From an uncultured Bacteroidota bacterium (GTDB taxonomy: Bacteria; Bacteroidota; Bacteroidia; Flavobacteriales; Schleiferiaceae), in NCBI GenBank assembly GCA_913057235.1, contig CAJXNI010000002.1:62001-126000 (forward strand): a DNA stretch of 64,000 nt, written 5' to 3'. The notes under the pieces were generated by a model. The model was not told where the DNA came from, made no database searches, and worked only from the letters and a program-made list of their open reading frames with translations. Positions 1 through 7,858 of this stretch are shown here, piece after piece (position 1 is the stretch's first letter; every line of letters begins with the position of its first letter). The position numbers and the translations under genes were made by a program.

Positions 1-1537
1 AAAGTGCAGTCCAGTATACTTTGGTGGTGTCGTTACTAATTTGTTCTAAAAAAGGTAAGTGCAGTCTCGGTTCAAAACCGAGAAAATTTTCAAAATAATC
101 TTGAGCGGCATGATTGAAGAAAATCAAGTTTTTTTCTTGGTCAAGGGAAAAAATGACTTGTTCTACACTATTGGAAACAGATAAAGCGCGTTTAGCAAAG
201 AGAATTAGATCTAAACGCGCCTTTTTTAAACGTTTGTAGAAATAACCAAGTGCAAGCAGGCATACCAAAATAACCAAACTGGCTAAGGCCAACATAGTCA
301 CCCAAAATCGCTGATTTTCTATTGTTTTACTCTGCTTTTTCGCTTCAAGTTGAAGACCACTCAAAGTGCCTTTATTCTCTTGATTCTTGCGTATGGTCCG
401 CAACAGCAACTCCAATACCTCTTGACGTTCATTCTCGAGAATGTCTGAAAGAGGTATTAGTTCATGGTAATAGTATTCTACCTTAGGTTGCTCTCCTAGT
501 TGCTGATTCAGGTCAATTAACTGGCGTAGGAAATAGCTTTTCTTGGCATTTTGGCCAAAATCTTTAGATAAAGAATAGCCTTTCATGGCAAATATGACCG
601 CACTATCTAAAAGGCCCATTTGCTCATAGCTTTGCGCTAGAATGCGGTAGGCCTCAATGTCATAGAAAAATCCAAAAAGCTCGCTTTCGTCTTCAAGTAT
701 TTTATTGGCAAAAAAAAGAGCCTTACGGTTACGGTTAAGCTCTAAATAAAGATCAGACCATTGGGCATAAATCTCTTTATCAAAATTTCGCTCCTTGGCA
801 TTAACTTGCGCCAGCTCATCCGCAATTTGCAAGGCTTCTCGTGCCTCAGCCAGTAAGCTGTCGGCTATGTAAGCCTGCGCTTTATATAAATAGCAATGAG
901 CAATGAGCATGGGGTCATTACAGTAAAAAAGCCTCAATTGCAAAGCTTTGTCATAATAATAGATGGCACTATCTTGCTCTTTGAGCCGACTTTTTACCAA
1001 GCCTTTGTTATTAAGCGCCACACTCATTCCAAAGCCATCATCTATTTGTTGGAAACAGTTGTGCGCTTCTTGATAAATCAAGTAAGCCTCTTGGTATATC
1101 TCTAATTTGTAGAGCATGTTGCCTAAATCGATTGTATACCAACCTTTATCTTCAAGGTCTGCCAGTGCAAAGGCGGTGGAGTCTTCCAGGCCTTCAATAT
1201 AACTAGCGGCCGTTTTCACATAATGGCCCCGCTCATTGTAGAAACGAGACTTTAGACCATAAAGATGCAGCGTGGAATAACCCGGTATTTGTTCGCGAGC
1301 AATAGTTATAGCCTTGTTGATGCAATCTAAAAATACTTTGGGCTTATTTGGGTTCCGTTCGGCTTCGGCTATGTAAAAATGAAGATATGCCTCAGGATCA
1401 TCCAGGCTATCTGCGTTGGCTCTTAGGGAGGCAATGTTAGTATAAGGGGAACCCTCTGTTTTTGACTGCTGCGCTTCCGCATAGCAAACCCTCAAGGCAA
1501 AAATTAGAATAGCCAGAGTGAGAGAAGCTTTGCGCAT
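1..1537 (-). CDS. TPR-repeat membrane sensor with PAS domain, partial (C-terminus outside window)
   Basis: The reading frame is open from the ATG at 1537 to the window edge, giving 512 visible residues. It has an N-terminal signal peptide (residues 1-22), a long helical tetratricopeptide-like region (about 50-380), a short coiled coil, one membrane segment (about 411-433), and then the start of a PAS-like domain (from about 455; contains VIFSLDQEKNLIFFN). This layout (exported TPRs, one helix, cytoplasmic PAS) is typical of Bacteroidota hybrid sensors ending in a histidine kinase or a response-regulator-like output. The output domain lies beyond the window, so the kinase assignment is inference. 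The start codon lies only 28 bases after the SRP RNA gene on the same strand, and I see no separate promoter between them. Confidence 0.8.
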   Translation of the reverse strand, partial: MRKASLTLAILIFALRVCYAEAQQSKTEGSPYTNIASLRANADSLDDPEAYLHFYIAEAERNPNKPKVFLDCINKAITIAREQIPGYSTLHLYGLKSRFYNERGHYVKTAASYIEGLEDSTAFALADLEDKGWYTIDLGNMLYKLEIYQEAYLIYQEAHNCFQQIDDGFGMSVALNNKGLVKSRLKEQDSAIYYYDKALQLRLFYCNDPMLIAHCYLYKAQAYIADSLLAEAREALQIADELAQVNAKERNFDKEIYAQWSDLYLELNRNRKALFFANKILEDESELFGFFYDIEAYRILAQSYEQMGLLDSAVIFAMKGYSLSKDFGQNAKKSYFLRQLIDLNQQLGEQPKVEYYYHELIPLSDILENERQEVLELLLRTIRKNQENKGTLSGLQLEAKKQSKTIENQRFWVTMLALASLVILVCLLALGYFYKRLKKARLDLILFAKRALSVSNSVEQVIFSLDQEKNLIFFNHAAQDYFENFLGFEPRLHLPFLEQISNDTTKVYWTAL

Positions 1538-1565
1538 GTTTGGTTTTAAGAAGAAGAAAAAGAAA

Positions 1566-1660
1566 GGCAAGCTACCCGTATCACACCGCTACGACCGAAT
1601 ACCCTTGCTGCGTTCCCGCCCTGGGGGAGTTCTTCAGGAGCTGGTTGTACGGGACTTGCC
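1566..1660 (-). ncRNA. ffs: Signal recognition particle RNA (small bacterial 4.5S type)
   Basis: On the minus strand a roughly 95-nt RNA is closed by GGCAAG at its 5' end (1660-1655) and CTTGCC at its 3' end (1571-1566). A second closing block follows (TCCCGTA against TACGGGTA). In the middle is the universally conserved SRP domain IV sequence, GGGCGGGAACGCAGCAAGGG, which corresponds to the Ffh-binding hairpin of E. coli 4.5S RNA. The RNA works with Ffh/FtsY in co-translational membrane targeting. A U-rich tract follows the 3' end and may act as a weak terminator. A strong promoter lies directly upstream. Confidence 0.93.
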
Positions 1661-1668
1661 TTAGCTGG

Positions 1669-1699
1669 CAAAATTACGCTTTAAACTTTAACCGCAAAA
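1669..1699 (-). promoter_or_regulatory. Promoter of the SRP RNA gene
   Basis: On the minus strand TTTTG (1699-1695) is followed after 18 bases by TAATTTTG (1676-1669), a full match to the Bacteroidota -33/-7 consensus (TTG, TAnnTTTG). It ends 9 bases before the mapped RNA 5' end, which is the expected spacing. It lies back to back with the promoter of the DUF4199 gene on the other strand. Confidence 0.75.
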
Positions 1700-1710
1700 C
1701 AATTTTCAAC

Positions 1711-1740
1711 TTTTGCAGGATAGAGTTTTGGCTATATTTG
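1711..1740 (+). promoter_or_regulatory. Promoter of the DUF4199-glycosyltransferase operon
   Basis: TTTTG (1711-1715), 17 bases, then TATATTTG (1733-1740) matches the Bacteroidota primary sigma consensus. It ends 24 bases before the ATG at 1764, which supports that start over a longer frame beginning at 1713. Confidence 0.7.
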
Positions 1741-1763
1741 TGGCTCATCAAACACCCATCATC

Positions 1764-2306
1764 ATGGCGCAGTCAAACAAGAATATAGCCCGCACCTTTG
1801 GTATGTATTACGGCCTATTCTCCATAGTATTGGTAATCATCCAATACGTAACCGGAGATTTTACCGTGCAATCTGATCCCGGTGAAACCAACTGGTTTTA
1901 CACATTACTGAGTCTTGTGGGCGGTGTAGCTTTCCCCATTTTTGCCTTAATTAAAATCAAACAGGCCAATGATGGCTATCTTTCTTTTGGCAAAGGCTTT
2001 AAATCAAGCTTCACCGTTTTTATTATAAGTGCTCTTTTCGTGGCTGTTTGGATGCTCATCTACACCTTGGTTTTAGAGCCGGGGTATCAAGAAGCCTTAA
2101 TGGATAACACCTATTCACAAATGCAAGCGCAAGGCGGGGGAATGACTGAGGAGCAAATGGACACGGCCATGCAATGGACCCAAAGCATGACCAGCCCTTG
2201 GATGCTGGCTTTGTGGGCTATTTTAACATCGGCCATTTTAGGAGCCATAGCCTCTTTAATTTACAGTGCCATTTTGCAGGCCAAGCCGCCCGTGGGGCAT
2301 GAATAA
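1764..2306 (+). CDS. DUF4199 family membrane protein
   Basis: This is a 180-residue membrane protein with about four hydrophobic segments: two near the N-terminus (GMYYGLFSIVLVIIQYV and the SLVGGVAFPIFALIKIK stretch), one at FTVFIISALFVAVWMLIYTL, and a C-terminal one before the tail. The pattern of a short hairpin, a positively charged loop with SFGKGFKSSF, and an extracytoplasmic Met/Gln-rich loop is that of DUF4199, a Bacteroidota-restricted family of unknown function. In this phylum it is often found directly before a DPM1-like glycosyltransferase, as here (gap of 9 bases). ATG 1764 was chosen because the promoter at 1711-1740 lies inside the longer frame. Confidence 0.85.
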   Translation: MAQSNKNIARTFGMYYGLFSIVLVIIQYVTGDFTVQSDPGETNWFYTLLSLVGGVAFPIFALIKIKQANDGYLSFGKGFKSSFTVFIISALFVAVWMLIYTLVLEPGYQEALMDNTYSQMQAQGGGMTEEQMDTAMQWTQSMTSPWMLALWAILTSAILGAIASLIYSAILQAKPPVGHE

Positions 2307-2315
2307 TACTTTTGA

Positions 2316-3269
2316 ATGGATATATCGGTAGTAATACCTCTTTTTAACGAGGAGGAATCACTCAAAGAACTGTACGATTGGATTGCCCGGGTAATGGCCG
2401 CCAATCGTTTTTCATATGAGGTCATCTTTGTAGATGACGGCTCAACTGACCACAGCTTTAAAATTCTGCAAGAGCTTGGAAAAGAAGATAGCCGCGCCAA
2501 AACCATTAAGTTTAGACGCAACCACGGCAAATCGGCTGGCTTAAATGTAGGCTTTGCGGCCGCTCAGGGCGATGTGGTCATTACCATGGACGCTGATCTA
2601 CAAGACAGCCCCGATGAGATTCCGGAACTCTACAGGCTCATCAAAGAAGAAAACTATGACCTCATTAGCGGCTGGAAGAAAAAACGCTACGACCCCATTA
2701 CCAAAACCATCCCTACCAAGTTTTTCAATTGGGCCACCCGCAAAATGAGTAAAATTCAGTTGCACGATTTTAACTGTGGTTTAAAGGCCTACAAAAATGA
2801 GGTGGTTAAAAACGTAAATGTGCAGGGCGAAATGCACCGCTACATCCCAGTTTTGGCCAAATCAGCAGGTTTCACCAAAATAGGTGAGAAGGTGGTGCAG
2901 CATCAAGCCCGTAAATACGGCCACACCAAATTTGGCTTAAGCCGATTTATAAACGGTCCTCTAGACCTGATCACCCTGGCTTTTGTTTCCAAATTTTCCA
3001 AGCGGCCCATGCACTTTTTTGGTTTGTATGGCACGCTTATGTTTTTAGTAGGTTTTTTGGCCGCCCTTTACATAGGCATTGAAAAGCTTATCGCGCTGAA
3101 CAGTGGGCACCACGCTCGCCTTGTAACAGACAACCCTTTTTTCTACATTGCCCTTATTACCATGGTTTTGGGCACCCAGCTCTTTTTAGCCGGCTTTTTA
3201 GCCGAGCTGATTAGCCGCAATAGCAGCCGTAAAGCTAATTACACCATAGATCAAAAATTGAATCTGTGA
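2316..3269 (+). CDS. Family 2 glycosyltransferase, DPM1/GtrB-like
   Basis: 317 residues. The N-terminal GT-A domain begins ISVVIPLFNEEESL, with VIFVDDGSTD as the nucleotide-binding strand, the catalytic DADLQD motif and a conserved FNCGLKAY. Two C-terminal membrane helices follow (LYGTLMFLVGFLAALYIG and a second before LISRNSSRK). Enzymes of this form transfer a sugar from a nucleotide donor to polyprenyl phosphate at the inner membrane face. The next glycosyltransferase gene overlaps it by four bases (GTGA), so the two are translationally coupled. The substrate cannot be read from the sequence. Confidence 0.9.
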   Translation: MDISVVIPLFNEEESLKELYDWIARVMAANRFSYEVIFVDDGSTDHSFKILQELGKEDSRAKTIKFRRNHGKSAGLNVGFAAAQGDVVITMDADLQDSPDEIPELYRLIKEENYDLISGWKKKRYDPITKTIPTKFFNWATRKMSKIQLHDFNCGLKAYKNEVVKNVNVQGEMHRYIPVLAKSAGFTKIGEKVVQHQARKYGHTKFGLSRFINGPLDLITLAFVSKFSKRPMHFFGLYGTLMFLVGFLAALYIGIEKLIALNSGHHARLVTDNPFFYIALITMVLGTQLFLAGFLAELISRNSSRKANYTIDQKLNL

Positions 3270-4264
3270 GCTATAAGCTATCGCTGATTATTCCTGTTTA
3301 CAACCGTCCCCAAGAGGTTGAAGAGTTACTGGACAGTTTATTACTGCAAAGCCAGCAAAATTTTGAGGTGCTTATTGTAGAAGATGGCTCAGTTGACCCA
3401 TGCGATTTTCTCATGGAACGCTACCAAGACACCTTAGACCTCCGGTACTTTTTTAAAACCAACTCGGGCCCTGGCCCCAGTAGAAACTACGGTGCACAAA
3501 AGGCCACAGGTGACTATTTCATTTTTCTGGATTCAGACTGCATTATTCCGCCCCATTACATTGAGGCGGTAAACACCCAATTGGCTCAAAGGCCGGTAGC
3601 CGTTTTCGGTGGGCCGGATAGAGCCCATGAAAGTTTTAGCCCCATTCAAAAATCCATAAACTACGCCATGACCTCCTTTTTTACCACTGGGGGTATCCGC
3701 GGTGGTAAGGCCAGCATGGAAAAATTTCACCCCCGTAGTTTCAATATGGGCATGAGCAAAGAGGCGTTTGAAATCACCAAGGGTTTTTCCAACATGCGCT
3801 TTGGAGAAGATATCGATTTAAGCATACGCATTGTTAAAGCCGGTCTTTCTTCAGCCTTGTTTCCAGAAGCTTACGTTTATCACAAACGAAGGACTAATTT
3901 CAGGCAATTCTTTAAGCAGGTATTCAATTCCGGTATTGCCCGCATCAACTTGTATAAAAGGCACCCCGGCACTTTAAAGCTGGTGCATTTCTTTCCGGGC
4001 CTGTTCACCATGGGCTTGGTGTTGGCGGTGGTTTTGGGCTTGTTTGGGCTTCCTTACCTGCTGGAATTGTATGCCCTATACCTTTTGATACTTCTGGTGC
4101 ATGCCACCTTTGCTAATGGCAGCCTTATTGTAGGAGCACTCAGCATAGTGGCCAGCTTGGTGCAGCTAACCGCCTATGGCCTTGGTTTTTGGTTGAGTTT
4201 TTACCGTAGAATTATTTTGGGCAAATCTGAGTTTGCCCGCTTTACCAAGAACTTTTACAAATAA
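3266..4264 (+). CDS. Family 2 glycosyltransferase with C-terminal membrane helices
   Basis: 332 residues starting at GTG within a GTGA overlap with the preceding gene. The GT-A fold is evident: LSLIIPVYNRPQEV, VLIVEDGSVD, a FLDSDC metal-binding motif, and FGEDIDLSIRI, typical of GT2 enzymes that act on cell-surface glycans. The last 100 residues hold two or three hydrophobic helices (FFPGLFTMGLVLAVVLG and following). It is probably the second sugar transferase of the DUF4199-GT2-GT2 operon. Acceptor and product are unknown. Confidence 0.87.
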   Translation: MSYKLSLIIPVYNRPQEVEELLDSLLLQSQQNFEVLIVEDGSVDPCDFLMERYQDTLDLRYFFKTNSGPGPSRNYGAQKATGDYFIFLDSDCIIPPHYIEAVNTQLAQRPVAVFGGPDRAHESFSPIQKSINYAMTSFFTTGGIRGGKASMEKFHPRSFNMGMSKEAFEITKGFSNMRFGEDIDLSIRIVKAGLSSALFPEAYVYHKRRTNFRQFFKQVFNSGIARINLYKRHPGTLKLVHFFPGLFTMGLVLAVVLGLFGLPYLLELYALYLLILLVHATFANGSLIVGALSIVASLVQLTAYGLGFWLSFYRRIILGKSEFARFTKNFYK

Positions 4265-5722
4265 TTAGGGCAAGCGGTAAAGCTCTAAACCGTTTTTGTA
4301 GGTTTTTAAAAGTTGCCAATTTTCGGCTTGGGCCTTCGCTTCATTTTCAGCATCTTCAGCTGGGTACAGAGCAAAAAAGTTCACCTCTTCAGCGGGTTGA
4401 TAGCGTTCAATGGGCTGTAACCAATTACTGTGGCGGTGGGCTTGGTAAAAATTCAGGCTGGGCTCCAAAAGCCAGGTGGCGCCCAAAAGGATAGTTTCTC
4501 CTTGTTCTTGCCGTACTTCTTTTTGCAAATCTTTTAAAAGTTGCTTGTTAGCCGCATCGTACTGCCAGTCTAGGGTGCTGCGCAGGTTAATATTGTCAAT
4601 AAGGTTAATTAACACCAATACCGCTACCCCAGAGAAAATGAGATTACGCAGCCAGGCCTCTATGCGGGGCTCTTGCATGCGTTCCAACACAAAAACTATA
4701 AGGGTTAAAAACACCAAACCATAAGATAGTGCGGTGCGCGCTACCAGATATTCTGTTCCTAACAGGGTGTGCTGTACCCATTGCAAGCCAGCCGTAATTA
4801 AAAGTACCAGCAGCAGTGGTTGGTAGAAAAAGCGTTTTTCTTTCTTGAGAATAAAGGCGTCAAAAATCATTAGAACGCCTGTGCCTATTAAAATCACGGC
4901 AACCCCTATACTCAGAGGGGTTAACCAATTACTGTAATTGTGATAAAGCATCACATTCAGTAAACTTTGTACGGTGTCTTCCCAAAAGCCTGAAGTACCG
5001 CCAAAAAGCATCTTGCTTATTTGTCGTAAAGGCACGTAAATAGCAGATCCTAAGAGGATACTGACCACCAGAATGGCTCTAAAAAGTCGCCACCATTCTT
5101 TTTTACTGTCTTGTCCATCGGCATAAGCCATAAGCGGTAATACCGCAATAATGCCTAAATAGACGTACAGAAAGCTAAAGTTGGCATACACCGCCAGGGC
5201 CGCAAAAATTAGGGTGCGGTAGGTGTGGTTGCCGTTATTGACTTTTAGGTACAGGTAAAAGTGGTGCAAGCTGGCCATTAACAAAGCCAGGGCCATGCCG
5301 TAGCCCCGCGCCAGGGCAAAGAAATCAAAGAAATAGACCTGTGCACTTAAAATAAGAAAGGCACAAACCTGAGACCAGACGGTCCTCAAGTTTTTAGAAA
5401 GCCAGGCCGCATTCCAGAAAAACACTAAGGCAAAAAGTACATTGGGTAAGCGTAAATTAAAGGTACTTAGCCCTAAAAGCTTTACCGAAGCTTTGGCTAG
5501 TAAGGTGTTTAAAATGTGATTGTTAGGAAGGGCAGGCCCACGGTAAAGTACAATGCCTTTAACTGGGCGCTCCACATAATTTTGGTAGGTAAATGCCTCA
5601 TCATGCGTAATGGCCAGCTTTTGAGCACGGATCACAATAAGGGCAAAAAAGACCAGGCTCAATGAAATCATAATAACATTGGCCAGGTAGCGAATTCGCT
5701 TGTTGGGCATTGAGTTTTTCAT
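4265..5722 (-). CDS. Polytopic membrane glycosyltransferase-like protein (GT-C fold)
   Basis: 485 residues from ATG 5722. A TTG four codons upstream is possible but less likely. An N-terminal helix is followed by ITHDEAFTY, an acidic pair in the first extracytoplasmic loop that matches the DE motif of GT-C polyprenyl-phosphate-sugar glycosyltransferases. About ten more hydrophobic segments follow, then a soluble C-terminal part of about 100 residues. The family uses lipid-linked sugars such as those made by the DPM1-like enzyme encoded convergently at 2316. Its 3' end meets the second GT2 gene with no spacer (4264/4265), so the two transcripts probably overlap. The exact family is uncertain. 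Confidence 0.7.
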   Translation of the reverse strand: MKNSMPNKRIRYLANVIMISLSLVFFALIVIRAQKLAITHDEAFTYQNYVERPVKGIVLYRGPALPNNHILNTLLAKASVKLLGLSTFNLRLPNVLFALVFFWNAAWLSKNLRTVWSQVCAFLILSAQVYFFDFFALARGYGMALALLMASLHHFYLYLKVNNGNHTYRTLIFAALAVYANFSFLYVYLGIIAVLPLMAYADGQDSKKEWWRLFRAILVVSILLGSAIYVPLRQISKMLFGGTSGFWEDTVQSLLNVMLYHNYSNWLTPLSIGVAVILIGTGVLMIFDAFILKKEKRFFYQPLLLVLLITAGLQWVQHTLLGTEYLVARTALSYGLVFLTLIVFVLERMQEPRIEAWLRNLIFSGVAVLVLINLIDNINLRSTLDWQYDAANKQLLKDLQKEVRQEQGETILLGATWLLEPSLNFYQAHRHSNWLQPIERYQPAEEVNFFALYPAEDAENEAKAQAENWQLLKTYKNGLELYRLP

Positions 5723-5874
5723 CACGGCCGCCAAAAATGCAAAAAAACCCTTTCATACCCTAGGCTAAAATCAACTGGTAATTCCCGTATCTGTTTTACA
5801 TACCTGTATTTAAAGCAGTTTTGGCCCTTTATAAATCCTTGAGCAATAAGTTTAATTTTGCGGCATTAAAGTTT

Positions 5875-5888
5875 GACCTGGTTAGGTC
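5875..5888. repeat. Short perfect inverted repeat in the intergenic region
   Basis: GACCT-GGTT-AGGTC is a 5-bp perfect inverted repeat about 65 bases upstream of the MORN-like gene, in an otherwise unremarkable gap of 231 bases (5723-5953). It could be an operator or a small hairpin. The same gap holds TAATTTTG at 5853-5860, a possible -7 box without a well-placed -33. Confidence 0.3.
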
Positions 5889-5953
5889 ATAACAACGCTA
5901 TTAGATTTAAGACCTTTGGCAATCATTGGTAAACTGAGTTCATTTAACAGCCC

Positions 5954-6676
5954 ATGAAAAAACTCTTAGCCCTAACACTTTTAAGCTCTTTGGCTATAAC
6001 TGCTATCGGGCAGAATGCGCGAGACAGTAATGGCGAGCGCCACGGACACTGGTCTAAAAAGTATGAAAACGGAAAACCCCGCTACCAGGGGACCTTTTCG
6101 CATGGTGTGCCGGTGGATACTTTTCGGTATTATTTTGATGACGGCAGTTTGCGCACCCTGAACATCTATCGCGGTAAAACCGGAAATGCCATGAGTCTGC
6201 AATACGGGCAAGAAGAAATTTTGGCGGCCAAAGGCTTGTATCGTGGGCAAAAGAAAGACAGTGTGTGGACCTACTACAACCAGGAAGGACAGGTAATAGC
6301 GCGTGAGACCTTTAAAAATGGCCAAAGACAAGGGAAAGCCTACAAGTATTTCCCCAACGGAAAGAAGGCAGAAATCGTGGTCTATAAAGACGATGTAAAA
6401 CACGGGGCTTTTAAACAGTTTTATGAAAGCGGTGAGCCCATGGCTAAAGGCACCTATGTAAATGGAACTTTAGACGGTGAGATTACGTATTATTATTCCA
6501 ATGGAAAGCCTCGCCTGAAAGGCCACTACCGCCAAGGGGTGATGCACGGCACCTGGTATCACTTTGGTAGCAATCTTCAGGTAACCAAAAAAGAAGTGTG
6601 GCGCAATGGCTTTCTGCAAGAAGAAATGGATGAAATGAAGGATACATCGGCCGTAGCGCCTGTACCGCATTATTAA
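5954..6676 (+). CDS. Exported MORN-variant (YwqK-like) repeat protein
   Basis: 240 residues with a signal peptide ([20 protein letters not shown]). The mature part is a series of about eight repeats of roughly 22 residues of the form NGK[22 protein letters not shown], seen clearly at [38 protein letters not shown] and [19 protein letters not shown]. These are MORN-variant repeats, common in Bacteroidota exported proteins and generally thought to be structural or protein-binding. The gene ends one base before mnmA and is probably co-transcribed with it, without an obvious functional link. Confidence 0.85.
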   Translation: MKKLLALTLLSSLAITAIGQNARDSNGERHGHWSKKYENGKPRYQGTFSHGVPVDTFRYYFDDGSLRTLNIYRGKTGNAMSLQYGQEEILAAKGLYRGQKKDSVWTYYNQEGQVIARETFKNGQRQGKAYKYFPNGKKAEIVVYKDDVKHGAFKQFYESGEPMAKGTYVNGTLDGEITYYYSNGKPRLKGHYRQGVMHGTWYHFGSNLQVTKKEVWRNGFLQEEMDEMKDTSAVAPVPHY

Positions 6677-6677
6677 T

Positions 6678-7856
6678 ATGGCAAGAGTAGTAGTAGGTTT
6701 AAGTGGAGGAGTAGACAGCAGCGTGGCCGCTCACTTATTGGTAGAAGAGGGGCATGAAGTGATTGCTTTGTTTATGCGCAATTGGCATGATGAAAGCGTT
6801 ACGCTGCACGATGAGTGCCCCTGGGTAGAGGACAGCAATGACGCCATGATGGTGGCCGATAAGCTAGGCATCCCCTTTCAGGTGATTGACTTGAGCGCGG
6901 AATACAAGGAGCGCATTGTAGATTACATGTTTGCGGAGTACAGCGCGGGACGCACGCCTAACCCAGACGTGCTTTGCAATCGTGAAATTAAGTTTGATAT
7001 TTTTTTAGAAAAGGCTTTAGAGCTGGGAGCCGATTTTGTGGCTACCGGGCACTACTGCCGCAAGCGCACCACCACCCAAAACGGGCAAACCCTGCACCAC
7101 CTTTTGGCTGGGGCCGATGGTTCTAAAGATCAAAGTTATTTTCTCTGCCAGCTCAACCAAGAGCAATTGGCCAAGGCACTTTTCCCTATAGGCGAATTGC
7201 AGAAAAGTGAAGTACGAGCTGTGGCCAGTGAACTGGGCTTGGTAACGGCCGATAAGAAAGACTCGCAAGGTCTTTGTTTTATTGGCAAAGTAAGTTTACC
7301 TGATTTTTTGCAACAGAAACTGGCCCCCAAAAAAGGAGAGGTCATTGAAATTGCCCCACAAACCCAGTTAGAAAAAGAGCTGGCCAATTCGGGCATTTCG
7401 CTGGAATCTAAGGTGAGCCCTTACCATTTTGAACCGCAAATGGGTAAAGTAATTGGCATGCACAATGGCGCGCATTATTTTACCATAGGTCAGCGTAAGG
7501 GTTTGGCCATTGGCGGAACCCCTGAGCCGCTCTTTGTTTTAGGCACCGATACGGAAAAAAATATCATTTATGCAGGGCAGGGCAGTAACCACCAAGCCTT
7601 GCAAAAAGAAGGACTTTTTATTGCCCATGAAGATGTTCATTGGCTGCGTCCAGATTGCAGATTAGAACCAGGCCAAGAAGCGCGCTATCAAATGCGCATT
7701 CGGTACCGCCAGCCATTATTCCCGGTTACCTTGTATCAAGAAAAAAATGGCCTGTACGTTATTTTTGACCAAGCCCAAAAAGCGGTAACGCCTGGCCAGT
7801 TTGCGGCTTGGTATCAAAATGATGAAGTGATTGGTTCTGGCGTTATAAAATATTGA
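6678..7856 (+). CDS. mnmA: tRNA-specific 2-thiouridylase MnmA
   Basis: 392 residues. It shows the PP-loop ATP-pyrophosphatase signature SGGVDSS (9-15), [13 protein letters not shown] with the first catalytic Cys100, [12 protein letters not shown], and SQGLCFIG with the second catalytic Cys200, followed by the C-terminal beta-barrel. MnmA adenylates U34 of tRNA-Lys/Glu/Gln and transfers a persulfide sulfur to form 2-thiouridine. It carries a roughly 15-residue insertion in the central part ([20 protein letters not shown]) compared with the E. coli enzyme. Both cysteines are intact. The stop overlaps the region just before the protease start. Confidence 0.97.
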   Translation: MARVVVGLSGGVDSSVAAHLLVEEGHEVIALFMRNWHDESVTLHDECPWVEDSNDAMMVADKLGIPFQVIDLSAEYKERIVDYMFAEYSAGRTPNPDVLCNREIKFDIFLEKALELGADFVATGHYCRKRTTTQNGQTLHHLLAGADGSKDQSYFLCQLNQEQLAKALFPIGELQKSEVRAVASELGLVTADKKDSQGLCFIGKVSLPDFLQQKLAPKKGEVIEIAPQTQLEKELANSGISLESKVSPYHFEPQMGKVIGMHNGAHYFTIGQRKGLAIGGTPEPLFVLGTDTEKNIIYAGQGSNHQALQKEGLFIAHEDVHWLRPDCRLEPGQEARYQMRIRYRQPLFPVTLYQEKNGLYVIFDQAQKAVTPGQFAAWYQNDEVIGSGVIKY

Positions 7857-7858
7857 TT

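Noticed and set aside
1540-1788. Open reading frame of 82 codons across 1540-1788
   Set aside because: It runs antisense through the SRP RNA gene and overlaps the promoter region; it has no protein-like composition.
5981-6403. 140-codon minus-strand frame opposite the MORN-like gene
   Set aside because: Antisense shadow of a repeat protein; repeats produce long open frames on the other strand.
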